Source: Nonomuraea spiralis
GTDB lineage: Bacteria; Actinomycetota; Actinomycetes; Streptosporangiales; Streptosporangiaceae
DNA length: 64,000 nucleotides
Reading direction: 5' to 3'
NCBI RefSeq assembly: GCF_014648435.1
Contig: NZ_BMRC01000007.1
Span: 434,001 to 498,000, forward strand
Below are positions 8,558 through 16,513 of the stretch, piece by piece. Under the pieces are notes generated by a model that saw nothing but the letters and a program-made list of their open reading frames with translations, did no database searches and was not told the origin of the DNA. The first letter of the stretch is position 1, and the number at the start of each line of letters is the position of its first letter. The position numbers and the translations under genes were made by a program.

Positions 8558-8877
8558 AAGGTTCCTCCAGCGTTGTCGAGCAAGGCGCGGATCGCCTTGG
8601 TGTAGTCCTCGAATGCCAGGCGTCCGCGCCGGGTGAGCGCCACGTACGTGACGGGGGTGCGGCCCTTGTGCGTCTTGGTGATGCGGACGTAACCGGCGTC
8701 CTCCAGCTTGGTCAGGTGCACCGAGAGGTTGCCGGCCGTCATCCCGAGCAGGTCCTTCAGCGACGGGAACGCGATCTCGTCGCGCTCGCCGAGGGTGTTG
8801 AGCGTGGCGACCACCCGCAGCCTGGCCTGCGCGTGGATCACCGGGTCGAGCTCGGGCACGGCGCCGTCGGGGCTCAC
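8554..8877 (-). CDS. Winged-helix transcriptional regulator of the exporter operon
   Basis: This 107-residue protein contains a MarR/ArsR-like winged helix of the HTH_34 type: RLRVVATLNTLGERDEIAFP, then LKDLLGMTAGNLSVHLTKLEDAGYV as recognition helices and RTPVTYVALTRRGR as the wing. The start is GTG at 8877, overlapping the stop of the upstream membrane-protein gene (GTGA); a long upward extension of the frame is out-of-frame translation of that gene. Its position inside the operon and the inverted repeat over the operon's -10 region suggest it represses its own operon. Confidence 0.88.
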   Translation of the reverse strand: MSPDGAVPELDPVIHAQARLRVVATLNTLGERDEIAFPSLKDLLGMTAGNLSVHLTKLEDAGYVRITKTHKGRTPVTYVALTRRGRLAFEDYTKAIRALLDNAGGTL

Positions 8878-9494
8878 ATCCGCCGCCGCAGCACGATGCC
8901 GGCCGCGATGTAGCCGCCGCCGGTGAGCACGGCCGTCAACAGCGCGTGCCAGCCGGCCCCGAGCATGACGCCCACCCCGTTGACGACCGCCGTCCACACG
9001 CCGACGAAGAACATCGGCCAGTACGTCCAGATCGCGCCGCCGGCCATGTAGAGCAGCGCGACCAGCATCATGAAGCCGCCGCCCCACAGCAGGCCGCTCT
9101 CGCCGGGCGGGAGCTGGGGGCTGATCCGGATGGCGATCACCGTCATGGAGACGATGCCCGCGGACCAGGCGTAGCCGTACATCATGCCCTTGGCCGAGGT
9201 CTCGCCGCGGACCTGCGCGCCCATCTTCACCATGCCGAAGACGGCGATCGCCCCGGCCAGCGACATGCCCGCGAACAAGACCGTCAGGGCCTGCGCGCTG
9301 GAGATCGGCGCGTAGGGGACGCCGTCGAGGCCGTAGTGCAGGAACAGCGCCGTGAAGCCGAGGGCCCACGCCACACCCCAGGGCGTGTAGAGCAGCAGAG
9401 GGTCGCCGTGCAGCCGCTTGACCGTGGCGGTGCGCTGCTGCTCGATGAGCCGCAGCGTCTCCTCGGGGGTACGCGCGTGATCATCCTCAACCAT
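8874..9494 (-). CDS. Multispan membrane protein, first gene of exporter operon
   Basis: The product has 206 residues with a hydrophilic head (EETLRLIEQQR) and about six hydrophobic segments from residue 40 onward. The ATG at 9494 is preceded by AGGAG at good spacing, which decides the start over a longer frame. I do not recognise a functional family; such proteins often lie beside ABC-2 exporters and small winged-helix regulators in Streptosporangiales. It may be an accessory or sensory subunit for the exporter encoded by the next genes. Confidence 0.75.
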   Translation of the reverse strand: MVEDDHARTPEETLRLIEQQRTATVKRLHGDPLLLYTPWGVAWALGFTALFLHYGLDGVPYAPISSAQALTVLFAGMSLAGAIAVFGMVKMGAQVRGETSAKGMMYGYAWSAGIVSMTVIAIRISPQLPPGESGLLWGGGFMMLVALLYMAGGAIWTYWPMFFVGVWTAVVNGVGVMLGAGWHALLTAVLTGGGYIAAGIVLRRRM

Positions 9495-9516
9495 GCCAAC
9501 TCCTCTTACTCGCAAA

Positions 9517-9555
9517 CAGGTTTGTATCGTAAACCTGATGGCAAAGCAAACCCAA
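9517..9555 (-). promoter_or_regulatory. Promoter with overlapping operator for exporter operon
   Basis: Reading the minus strand, TTGGGT (9555-9550) and TACGAT (9531-9526) form -35 and -10 boxes with an 18-base spacer. CAGGTTT at 9517-9523 and AAACCTG at 9531-9537 form a perfect 7-bp inverted repeat across the -10 box, and CAAAC-AG-GTTTG at 9513-9524 nests beside it. This is the likely binding site of the operon's winged-helix regulator. Confidence 0.65.
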
Positions 9556-9577
9556 GGAGTGGTCGATCGACAGACGC

Positions 9578-11257
9578 TTACCGCCTGGTGAGGGCTTCGG
9601 ACTCCCAAAGATCGCGGTAGTAGCCCGGCACGGCCACGAGCTCGTCGTGGCGGCCCCGCTGGACGACGCGGCCCTCGTCGAGCACCACGACCTCGTCGAC
9701 GGACTCCAGGCCCTTGAGCCGGTGGGTCACCAGCACGGTGGTGCGGTCCCTGATGACGTCCAGCAGGTCGGCCATCAGGCGGTCGGCGGTCTCCTCGTCC
9801 AGCGCCTCGGCGGGCTCGTCCAGCAGGAGGACGGGCGGGTCGTACAGCAGTGCCCTGGCCAGGGCCAGGCGCTGGAGCTGGCCGCCGGAGACGGTCCTGC
9901 CGTCCTCGCCGAGCTCGGCGTCCCAGCCGGTGCGCTCGACCCACGGGCCGAGCCTGGCCTCCCGTACGGCCGCGCCCAGCCGTTCGTCGTCGGCCTCCGG
10001 CCCGGCCAGGCGGAGGTTGTCACGCAGGGTGGTGCGGAAGATGTACGGGTCCTGGGTCAGGCCGGTCATCAGGGTGCGGACGTCGTCGCCCGACAGATCA
10101 CGCAGGTCGGCGCCGTTGACGCGGATGTTGCCCGACTCCGGCTCGGCCAGGCGCATCAGCGCGGCCAGCAGCGTGCTCTTGCCCGCGCCGCTCGGGCCCA
10201 CGATCGCGACCCGGCGGCCGGGCGTCAGACGCAGGGAGACGCCGTCGAGGGCCGGCCTGGCGGCGCCGGGGTGCCGTACGACGAGGTCGTCGACCTCGAC
10301 CGTCAGGGGAGCGGAGGGCACGGGCGCGGGCGCGGCGGGCTCGGCGACGGCCGGGGCGGCGGCGCGCACCTCGCGCAGCCGCCGGATCGCCGCGGTGATC
10401 CCGGCCATACGCTCGCCCGCCGCCGCCAGCGGCAACACCGGCTCGAACGACACCAGCGCGGTGAGAGCGAGCACCGCCGTGGCGACCGAGCCCGCGCCCG
10501 CCCCCTGGGCGAGCAGCACGATGGCCGCCACCGTCAGGCCCTGCGTCAGCGTGCCGACCGCCAGGGCGGCGGCGTGCACGCGCGACTGGCGGCGCTCCAG
10601 CGCGGCCAGCGTCTCGTCGGCGGCCAGCGCGCCGGTCAGGGCCCGCTCGCCCGCGCCGTAGGCGGCCAGGTCGGCCGAGCCGTGCACGAGGTCGGCCACG
10701 CGGGCCGCCAGCGCGGCCCTGGCCGGGGCGATCCGCGCCGACCAGCGGCGCGCGGCGGCGGCGGTCGCGGCGGGCAGCAGCACCCCCGCCACCACGAGCC
10801 CGGCCAGCAGTACGAGTGCCGTCACCGGCAGCACGGTCAGCCCGATGACGACCGCGGCCAGTCCGGTCAGGAGGGCCGCGGCGGCCGGGAGCAGCGCGCG
10901 CACCAGCAGGTCCTGGACGGCCTCGGTGTCGTCCACCATGCGGCTGAGCAGGTCGGCGCCGCCGTGGCGGGGACGCTGGGGCGGGATCAGCGCCTCGTAG
11001 AGCCGTTCGCGGGTGCCCGCCTGGGCGCGCAGGGCCACGTCGTGCCCGGTGAGCCGCTCGGCATAGCGGAAGACGCCCTTGCCCGTCGCGAACGCCCTGG
11101 TCGCCACGATGGCCACGCTCAGCGCGGCCAGGGACGGCTGCTGCGCGGCCCTGGTGATCAGCCAGGCGGCGGCCGCGATGAGCCCCAGCCCGGCCAGGTC
11201 GGCGGCGGCGCCGGCCAGCACCGCCCAGGCCAGCCGCGTGCCCATGCGCCGGCTCAT
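9578..11257 (-). CDS. cydC: Heterodimeric cysteine/glutathione ABC exporter subunit CydC
   Basis: This 559-residue half-transporter has an N-terminal six-helix membrane domain (about 1-280) and a C-terminal ATPase with Walker A GPSGAGKST, signature TVSGGQLQRLALAR and Walker B VLLLDEPAEALD. CydDC moves cysteine or glutathione (heme transport is also proposed) across the membrane and is needed for assembly of cytochrome bd. It starts at an ATGA overlap with cydD and is the last gene of cydABDC. Confidence 0.92.
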   Translation of the reverse strand: MSRRMGTRLAWAVLAGAAADLAGLGLIAAAAWLITRAAQQPSLAALSVAIVATRAFATGKGVFRYAERLTGHDVALRAQAGTRERLYEALIPPQRPRHGGADLLSRMVDDTEAVQDLLVRALLPAAAALLTGLAAVVIGLTVLPVTALVLLAGLVVAGVLLPAATAAAARRWSARIAPARAALAARVADLVHGSADLAAYGAGERALTGALAADETLAALERRQSRVHAAALAVGTLTQGLTVAAIVLLAQGAGAGSVATAVLALTALVSFEPVLPLAAAGERMAGITAAIRRLREVRAAAPAVAEPAAPAPVPSAPLTVEVDDLVVRHPGAARPALDGVSLRLTPGRRVAIVGPSGAGKSTLLAALMRLAEPESGNIRVNGADLRDLSGDDVRTLMTGLTQDPYIFRTTLRDNLRLAGPEADDERLGAAVREARLGPWVERTGWDAELGEDGRTVSGGQLQRLALARALLYDPPVLLLDEPAEALDEETADRLMADLLDVIRDRTTVLVTHRLKGLESVDEVVVLDEGRVVQRGRHDELVAVPGYYRDLWESEALTRR

Positions 11258-12981
11258 CGCCCGCTCCCCTCAGGAAGGGAGGCCACGCCCTGCGGCTCCC
11301 TCATCGTGCCGCCGTCCGGGTCGGCGGGTGGCCGGTCGCGGGTGGTGTCGGCGACGATGCGGCCCTCGTGCACCCGTACGACCCGGTCGGCCAGGTCGAT
11401 CATGGCGGGCCGGTGCGCGACGATGACGGCGGTGCGTCCCCGTGCCAGGTCCGCGGTGGCGGCCACGACGGCGGCCTCGCTGCGTCCGTCGAGGCGGGCG
11501 GTGGGCTCGTCCAGCAGCAGCGCCGTGGCGTCCGGGCGGCAGAAGGCGCGCGCCAGCGCCACCCGCTGCCGCTGGCCCGCCGACAGGTTCGCGCCGCGCT
11601 CGCCGACCACGGTGCCGAAGCCCTCGGGCAGGCCGTCCACGAAGTCGGCGTGCGCGTCCGCCGCCGCCTTCCTGACCTGCTCCTCGGTGGCCCTGGGCGC
11701 GCCGAGCCGGATGTTGTCGGCCACGGACGTGGTGAACAGGTGGGGCCGCTGCGGCACGTACGCCAGGGCGGCGCGCCAGCTCTCCAGGTCCAGCTCGCGC
11801 AGGTCCGTGCCGCCGACCAGGACGCGCCCCTCCTGCGGGCGTACGAAGCCGAGGACGAGGCTCAGCAGCGTGCTCTTGCCGCCGCCGCTCTCGCCGACCA
11901 GCGCCACCCGTTCGCCGGGGGCGATGGTGAGGGTGACGTTCTCCAGGGCGGCCTCGTCCCTGCCGGGGTAGCGGACGGTCACGTTCTCCAGGCGGATCTC
12001 GGGGGCGCCGTGGCCCTCGTACGGGCGCGCGGCGCCGGGGGCGTCCCCGGCCTCGCCGTCCAGGACGGAGAAGGCCGCGTCGGCGGCGGCCACCCCCTCC
12101 ATGGAGGCGTGGAACCGGGTCCCCATGGCCCGCAGCGGCAGGTACGCCTCCGGCGCCAGCAGCAGCACCAGCAGCGCCGTCGTCAGGTCCAGCGACCCGC
12201 CGAGCAGCCGCAGCCCGATGGGCACCGCCACCAGCGCCAGCGACAACGACGCGCACAACTCCAGCACCAGCGACGACAGGAACGCCACCCGCAACGTGCG
12301 CATGGTCGCGCTCCGGTGGGCGTCGGCGACCTGCCGGATGACCGTCGCCTGATAGCGGGCCCGCCCGAAGGCGCGCAGCGTCGGCAGCCCGCGCACGACG
12401 TCGAGGAAGTGCCCGCCGAGCCGCGACAGCGCGTGGAACTGCCGCTCGGTCACGGTCTTGGTCGTCATGCCGACCAGCGCGCCGAAGACCGGGATCAGCG
12501 GCAGCGTGATCAGCACGATCACCGCGCTCCCCAGGTCGGCGGTGAACAGCCGGACCAGCACCGCCACCGGCACCACCGCCGCCACGGCGATCGAGGGCAG
12601 GTAGCCGGTCAGGTAGGCGTCCAGGCCGTCCAGGCCCCGGCCGGTCAGGGTGACCAGCTCGCCCGACCGGTGGCCGGTCAGCCTGGACGGGCCCAGCTCG
12701 CCCAGGCGGGCCAGCAGCCGGTGGCGCAGCGCGGACTTCACGCCCGTCGCGGTGCGCCCGGCGAAGACGCCCTGCGTCCAGGCGAGCAGCGCCCGTACGC
12801 CCACCACGGCGGCGAGCGCGCCCAGCGCGGCGGCGGTGAACCGGCCGGACAGCACGCCGGCGAGCAACTCGGCCTGCGCGAGCACGAGCAGCCCGGCCAG
12901 TACGGCCGCCACCATGGTGACGGTCAGGTGGCGGCGTACCGAGCGCTCGGCCCGCATGAGCCGCAGGAGATCCTTGTGCAC
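11254..12981 (-). CDS. cydD: Heterodimeric cysteine/glutathione ABC exporter subunit CydD
   Basis: The partner of CydC: 575 residues, membrane domain first (about 20-310), then an ATPase with Walker A GESGGGKST, signature NLSAGQRQRVALAR and Walker B LLLDEPTARLD. I take GTG 12981, with GAAGG four bases upstream, because the frame beyond it runs into cydB and lacks protein character. The gene begins 7 bases after cydB and overlaps cydC, so all four cyd genes are co-transcribed. Confidence 0.92.
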   Translation of the reverse strand: MHKDLLRLMRAERSVRRHLTVTMVAAVLAGLLVLAQAELLAGVLSGRFTAAALGALAAVVGVRALLAWTQGVFAGRTATGVKSALRHRLLARLGELGPSRLTGHRSGELVTLTGRGLDGLDAYLTGYLPSIAVAAVVPVAVLVRLFTADLGSAVIVLITLPLIPVFGALVGMTTKTVTERQFHALSRLGGHFLDVVRGLPTLRAFGRARYQATVIRQVADAHRSATMRTLRVAFLSSLVLELCASLSLALVAVPIGLRLLGGSLDLTTALLVLLLAPEAYLPLRAMGTRFHASMEGVAAADAAFSVLDGEAGDAPGAARPYEGHGAPEIRLENVTVRYPGRDEAALENVTLTIAPGERVALVGESGGGKSTLLSLVLGFVRPQEGRVLVGGTDLRELDLESWRAALAYVPQRPHLFTTSVADNIRLGAPRATEEQVRKAAADAHADFVDGLPEGFGTVVGERGANLSAGQRQRVALARAFCRPDATALLLDEPTARLDGRSEAAVVAATADLARGRTAVIVAHRPAMIDLADRVVRVHEGRIVADTTRDRPPADPDGGTMREPQGVASLPEGSGR

Positions 12982-12988
12982 GTGGCCT

Positions 12989-13753
12989 TCAGAAGAACGA
13001 GGGGAGTGGGACGGCGCCCTTACCTGGCCGGAAAGTCCGCCATACCCATACTTGCGCGCCCAGCATGACCGGCGCGAACGGCAACGCCATGACACTGAGC
13101 ACATTCAACGTAGCCGCAGGAGCGCTGTGCTCCAGCAGGTACGGCATCGCCCCCACGAGCAGCCCGGCCGCCGGCAGCGCCGAGACCAGGCCCGAGAGCA
13201 GCAACGCCCGCCCCGACCGTACGGCCCCGAACGCGCCCGGCGTGCGCCAGGCCAGGAACGTCCACCCGTGGAAGGCGAACAGCAGGGTCACCAGCACGCC
13301 CAGCAGCACCCCGACCGGATTCACCGGCGAGGAGGTGAACCCCGTGGCGGCCGCGTACAGCGTCATCCCCCATCCGAACGACAACCCCAGCGACCCGAAC
13401 GCGATCAGCGCGTCCCAGAACCCGCGCCAGCCACCGCCGTCCAGCCGGCGCCGGAACCACAGCCCGGCGTCGCGCACGATCCAGCTCAGCAGCATGGCCA
13501 CGACCAGCGGGTAGAGCCCGAACAGCACCTCGCCCTCCAGCCGCGGGTACACCCCGAACAGCGTCCCGGCCACCGCCACCAGCCACACCTCGTTGGCCAG
13601 CACGAACGGCGCCATCGCGGCCACCATGCGGTCGCGGCTCTCGCGTGTCCTGCCCAGCACCGGCAGCAGCAGGCCGACGCCGAGGTCGAAGCCCTCCAGG
13701 GCGAAATACCCGGTCAGCAGCACCGCGAAGAACAGGAACCAGATCACTTCCAT
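12989..13753 (-). CDS. cydB: Short cytochrome bd oxidase subunit II (CydB)
   Basis: The 254-residue product begins with the CydB signature LEGFDLGVGLLLPVLGR and keeps LANEVWLVAVAGTLFGVYP and a final helix ending in WVWRTFR. It has about seven hydrophobic segments. Typical CydB proteins are about 330-380 residues; here the ends align but roughly 80 residues are missing from the middle. The frame is intact and the gene sits in a well-ordered operon, so this looks like a compact variant, not a pseudogene. It stabilises the heme-bearing subunit encoded immediately upstream (10-base gap). Confidence 0.88.
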   Translation of the reverse strand: MEVIWFLFFAVLLTGYFALEGFDLGVGLLLPVLGRTRESRDRMVAAMAPFVLANEVWLVAVAGTLFGVYPRLEGEVLFGLYPLVVAMLLSWIVRDAGLWFRRRLDGGGWRGFWDALIAFGSLGLSFGWGMTLYAAATGFTSSPVNPVGVLLGVLVTLLFAFHGWTFLAWRTPGAFGAVRSGRALLLSGLVSALPAAGLLVGAMPYLLEHSAPAATLNVLSVMALPFAPVMLGAQVWVWRTFRPGKGAVPLPSFF

Positions 13754-13763
13754 GTCAGCACTC

Positions 13764-14933
13764 CTAGTGGCTCAGCGCCGGGGCGGGCTCGGCGCCGGCG
13801 GGTGACGCCCCGAGGTCGAGGCCGTACGGGCCCCGCCGGATCACCCGGGCGATGAGGACGTAGTCGACGACCGCGAGCAGCCCCAGCACGGTGGCGAACC
13901 CGATCAGCGAGGCCGTGACCATGCCCGAGGTCAGCCCCGGCGTCAGCGCGTCGGCCACGGTGAGCTTGTGCCACACCATCCACGGCTGGCGGCCGATCTC
14001 CCTGGCCATCCAGCCCAGGATCGCCAGCACGAACGGCAGCGGCGTCATGATCATCAGTACCGGATGCGTCCAGCGCCAGCGCGGCAGCCAGTAGATGATC
14101 GGCAGGATCAGGAACAACAACACGAACGCCAGGAGCTGGCCGATCTCGATCATGAGACCGAGCGGCACCGCCCCTCCGCCGCCGCCGTCGAACTTGCCCT
14201 CCTGGATGCCGCCGAACTGCGCGTATCCGAAGCCCATGGCCAGGAAGGCGCCGAGCGCCGCCACGCCGACCCCGGTGCGCAGCGACTTGCCGAAGAAGAG
14301 CGTGTCCTGCGTACGGCGCCGCAGCCGGTACGCGCTCGCCCCGGCCAGCACCAGGCCGCCGGTGAGCAGTCCCGCGCCGATGACGTGGGGGAAGGAGAAG
14401 ACCAGCGTCTTGTTGGTCAGCAGGGCGCCGAAGTCGACCAGCTCCAGCCGTCCGTTCCTGACCACCGAGCCCGCCGGGTTCTGCAGGAAGGAGTTGGCGA
14501 CCATGATGAAGAACGCGCTGGCGTACGCGGTCAGCGTCACCAGCCAGATGCAGGCCAGGTGCAGCCACTTGGGCAGGCGTCCCCAGCCGAAGATCCACAG
14601 TCCGAGGAAGGTGGACTCCAGGAAGAAGGCCACCAGCGTCTCCATGGCCAGCGGCGCGCCGAACACGTCTCCGGCGTAGTCGGACAGCCCGCTCCACGAC
14701 AACCCGAACTGGAACTCCATCACCAGTCCGGTGACGATGCCCAGGGCGTAGTTGATGACGTAGACCTGCCCCCAGAACCTGGTCATGCCTCCGTGCAGCG
14801 CGCTGCCTGAGATGACGTGGCGGGTGTGCATGAGCGCCACGATCGGCGCCAGCCCGAGCGTGAGCACGACGAACAGGAAGTGCAGGCTTCCCGTCACGGC
14901 GAACTGCGTGCGGGCGAGTTCGAGTACGTCCAT
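13764..14933 (-). CDS. cydA: Cytochrome bd-type oxidase subunit I (CydA) lacking the Q-loop
   Basis: The product has 389 residues against about 450-520 in most CydA. Heme and proton residues align by motif: His18 (b595), Glu98 and Glu106 in METLVAFFLEST, His183 in FPHVIGA, Met261 in LMIEIG, Glu312 and GRQPW at 314-318. Between the helix ending at about 240 and Met261 there are only about 20 residues (a glycine run, 250-254); the usual Q-loop with its GDxQ and QPxKxAxxE quinol-binding motif is absent. An oxygen-reducing core is retained, but the electron donor is uncertain. First gene of cydABDC. Confidence 0.88.
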   Translation of the reverse strand: MDVLELARTQFAVTGSLHFLFVVLTLGLAPIVALMHTRHVISGSALHGGMTRFWGQVYVINYALGIVTGLVMEFQFGLSWSGLSDYAGDVFGAPLAMETLVAFFLESTFLGLWIFGWGRLPKWLHLACIWLVTLTAYASAFFIMVANSFLQNPAGSVVRNGRLELVDFGALLTNKTLVFSFPHVIGAGLLTGGLVLAGASAYRLRRRTQDTLFFGKSLRTGVGVAALGAFLAMGFGYAQFGGIQEGKFDGGGGGAVPLGLMIEIGQLLAFVLLFLILPIIYWLPRWRWTHPVLMIMTPLPFVLAILGWMAREIGRQPWMVWHKLTVADALTPGLTSGMVTASLIGFATVLGLLAVVDYVLIARVIRRGPYGLDLGASPAGAEPAPALSH

Positions 14934-14959
14934 TCCATCGACTCCGTTGTTGTGTCTAC

Positions 14960-14999
14960 CTACATATAGGCAGCCTACATGTAGACTGGCTACATGCGA
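14960..14999. promoter_or_regulatory. Triple operator between cydA and padR-like gene
   Basis: Three copies of a CTACAT core start at 14960 (CTACATATAG), 14975 (CTACATGTAG, a perfect 10-bp palindrome) and 14990 (CTACATGCGA), each exactly 15 bases apart. ATGT/ACAT half-sites are typical for PadR proteins. The array lies in the 89-base gap between the divergent cyd operon and the PadR gene and can control both. Confidence 0.75.
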
Positions 15000-15022
15000 A
15001 CCGGTTGTCTAGGATCTAGGGC

Positions 15023-15358
15023 ATGAATCCAGACGCGCTGCGCGGGCACATGGACGCGTTGCTGCTCTCGGTGCTGGAGCGGGAGCCGCTGCACGGCTAC
15101 GCGATCATCGAGGCGCTCCAGGAGCGCAGCGGGGGTGCGCTGAGCGTGCCCACCGGCACCGTCTATCCGGCGCTGCGGCGGCTGGAGCGCATCGGCTACC
15201 TGGCCAGCGAGTGGGCGACGGTGGGCGGGCGCAAGCGGCGCACGTACCGGCTGACGGACTCGGGCAGGAAACAGCTCGAAGGGGAGCGGTCGGCCTGGCG
15301 GGAGTTCGCCAGCGTGATCGGCAGCGTGCTCCAGGGCGAGGCGCGCGCCTCAGGGTGA
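15023..15358 (+). CDS. PadR family transcriptional regulator
   Basis: This 111-residue protein is a PadR-s1 type repressor: LLSVLEREPLHGYAIIEAL, then the recognition region GTVYPALRRLERIGYLASEW and wing RKRRTYRLTDSGRKQLE, ending with a short dimerisation helix. It probably represses its own gene and the divergent cydABDC operon through the CTACAT array. TAGGAT at 15010-15015 lies 7 nt before the ATG and no Shine-Dalgarno sequence is seen, so the transcript is likely leaderless. The end of the gene is tandemly duplicated with its stop codon. Confidence 0.9.
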   Translation: MNPDALRGHMDALLLSVLEREPLHGYAIIEALQERSGGALSVPTGTVYPALRRLERIGYLASEWATVGGRKRRTYRLTDSGRKQLEGERSAWREFASVIGSVLQGEARASG

Positions 15359-15378
15359 AGTGCGGGCCTCAGGGCTGA
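15343..15378 (+). repeat. Tandem duplication of the padR-like gene end
   Basis: GCGCGCCTCAGGGTGAAGT (15343-15361) contains the stop codon and is followed at once by GCGGGCCTCAGGGCTGA (15362-15378), a near copy with its own TGA. Confidence 0.7.
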
Positions 15379-15394
15379 CGGGGTCGGTGACGGG

Positions 15395-16054
15395 TCAGCG
15401 GGCGCGGGTGACCCGCAGGCAGCGGGTCGCGCCGTAGATCTGCAGACCCCAGAACGCGGTCGTGACCAGATTGGCCAGGAACGCGGGCAGGTAGCTGGTC
15501 ATCGTGCCCGGCCCGGAGGGGCCGTAGGACAACGCCAGGCTCATGGCGCCCGCGATCGGCAACATGCCCCACACGACGACGCCCAGCGACCGGGTGACCA
15601 GGCGCGGGCGGCGGATCCAGCGGGCGCCCCGGCCCAGCGCCAGCAGGGCGACGCCGCCGTAGAGGCCGGTCGCGAGCTGGCAGATGTCGAGCAGCCGCGA
15701 GACCACGTGGTACCAGGCGGGCCGGCCCACCCAGACCGACGGGTCGGTGGGGTAGACGCGCCACACCACCGACCACATGAGCGCGGTCAGCGGGACGCTG
15801 ATGAACAGCAGCAGTCCGAGCCGGCGGCCGGCCACGGCGGTGAGCTCGGTCTGGTAGCTCGGCGCGATCTCGGCGACCGGGCCGAACTCCGCGACCGCCA
15901 GCCGTTCGGCCTCGGCGCGTTCGAGGCCGTCGGCCTCCAGGGCGTCGGCGGTGTCGGACAGGCTGTCCCGCGCTTCGACGACCAGGTCGCGCTTGGGGCC
16001 CGACGGCCCGGACAGTGCGCGATCGAGGTCGGCCACGTAGTCGTCGATACGCAT
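15395..16054 (-). CDS. Membrane protein with N-terminal permease-prefix/HAAS-like domain
   Basis: The first ~75 of 219 residues form a charged helical domain (DDYVADLDRALSG, RDSLSDTADALEADGL, AEFGPVAEIAPSYQTEL) like the HAAS/permease-prefix domain often encoded beside PadR regulators. Four hydrophobic segments follow. Such proteins are thought to connect PadR-type regulation to membrane events; the signal is unknown. The gene is convergent with the PadR gene, 36 bases apart, not in the usual same-strand order. TAGACT lies 7 nt upstream of its ATG, suggesting a leaderless mRNA. Confidence 0.75.
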   Translation of the reverse strand: MRIDDYVADLDRALSGPSGPKRDLVVEARDSLSDTADALEADGLERAEAERLAVAEFGPVAEIAPSYQTELTAVAGRRLGLLLFISVPLTALMWSVVWRVYPTDPSVWVGRPAWYHVVSRLLDICQLATGLYGGVALLALGRGARWIRRPRLVTRSLGVVVWGMLPIAGAMSLALSYGPSGPGTMTSYLPAFLANLVTTAFWGLQIYGATRCLRVTRAR

Positions 16055-16088
16055 GATCCCCAGTCTACGGAGAACGCCGCCCGTGGCC

Positions 16089-16108
16089 TATCGGGGATAT
16101 CCCCGATA
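16089..16108. promoter_or_regulatory. 20-bp perfect palindrome between divergent genes
   Basis: TATCGGGGATATCCCCGATA is identical on both strands. It lies between two divergent leaderless start points (16054 and 16160), 14 bases upstream of the -35 box of the VOC-ArsR operon. The ArsR-type product of that operon is the obvious candidate ligand. Confidence 0.65.
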
Positions 16109-16122
16109 TTTCGCCCGGCGAC

Positions 16123-16152
16123 TTGATATGTCGGAAAAATCCTACGTATAGT
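16123..16152 (+). promoter_or_regulatory. Sigma-A-type promoter of the VOC-ArsR-SRPBCC operon
   Basis: TTGATA (16123-16128) and TATAGT (16147-16152) are separated by 18 bases. The GTG at 16160 is 8 bases after the end of the -10 box counting inclusively, so transcription should begin at the start codon. Confidence 0.75.
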
Positions 16153-16159
16153 GGCTGAC

Positions 16160-16513
16160 GTGCTGATTTCTGGGATCCTCACTGTCACCGTGCCCGTCGC
16201 CGACCAGGCGCGGGCGCTCGACTTCTACACCGGCGTGCTCGACTTCGAGGTACGCACCGACAACCCGTTCCCGATGGGCCGCTGGCTCACCGTCGCGCCC
16301 AAGGGGGCGGCGACCACGCTGCTGCTGGCCTCCTGGTTCCCCGGCATGGCCCCGATCGGCGGCCTCGTCGTGTCCGCGCCCGACCTCGACGCGCTGGCCG
16401 CCCGGCTCGCCGCGAACGAGGTCGCCCACGAAGGGCCGAGCGAGGAGGCGTGGGGCCGCCAGCTCCTCTTCCAGGACCCGTTCGGCAACGGGTACGTGGT
16501 CAGCCAGGCATGA
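16160..16513 (+). CDS. VOC (glyoxalase/dioxygenase) superfamily protein
   Basis: This single VOC module has about 117 residues: TVTVPVADQARALDFYTGVLDFEVR as the first beta-alpha-beta unit and LLFQDPFGNGYVV as the last strand with the conserved metal-ligand region. A GTG at 16151 is in frame, but the promoter places transcription start at 16160, so I use that. Members bind metals or drugs, or act as isomerases. Translationally coupled (ATGA) to an ArsR regulator, a common grouping whose physiological role is not settled. Confidence 0.85.
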   Translation: MLISGILTVTVPVADQARALDFYTGVLDFEVRTDNPFPMGRWLTVAPKGAATTLLLASWFPGMAPIGGLVVSAPDLDALAARLAANEVAHEGPSEEAWGRQLLFQDPFGNGYVVSQA

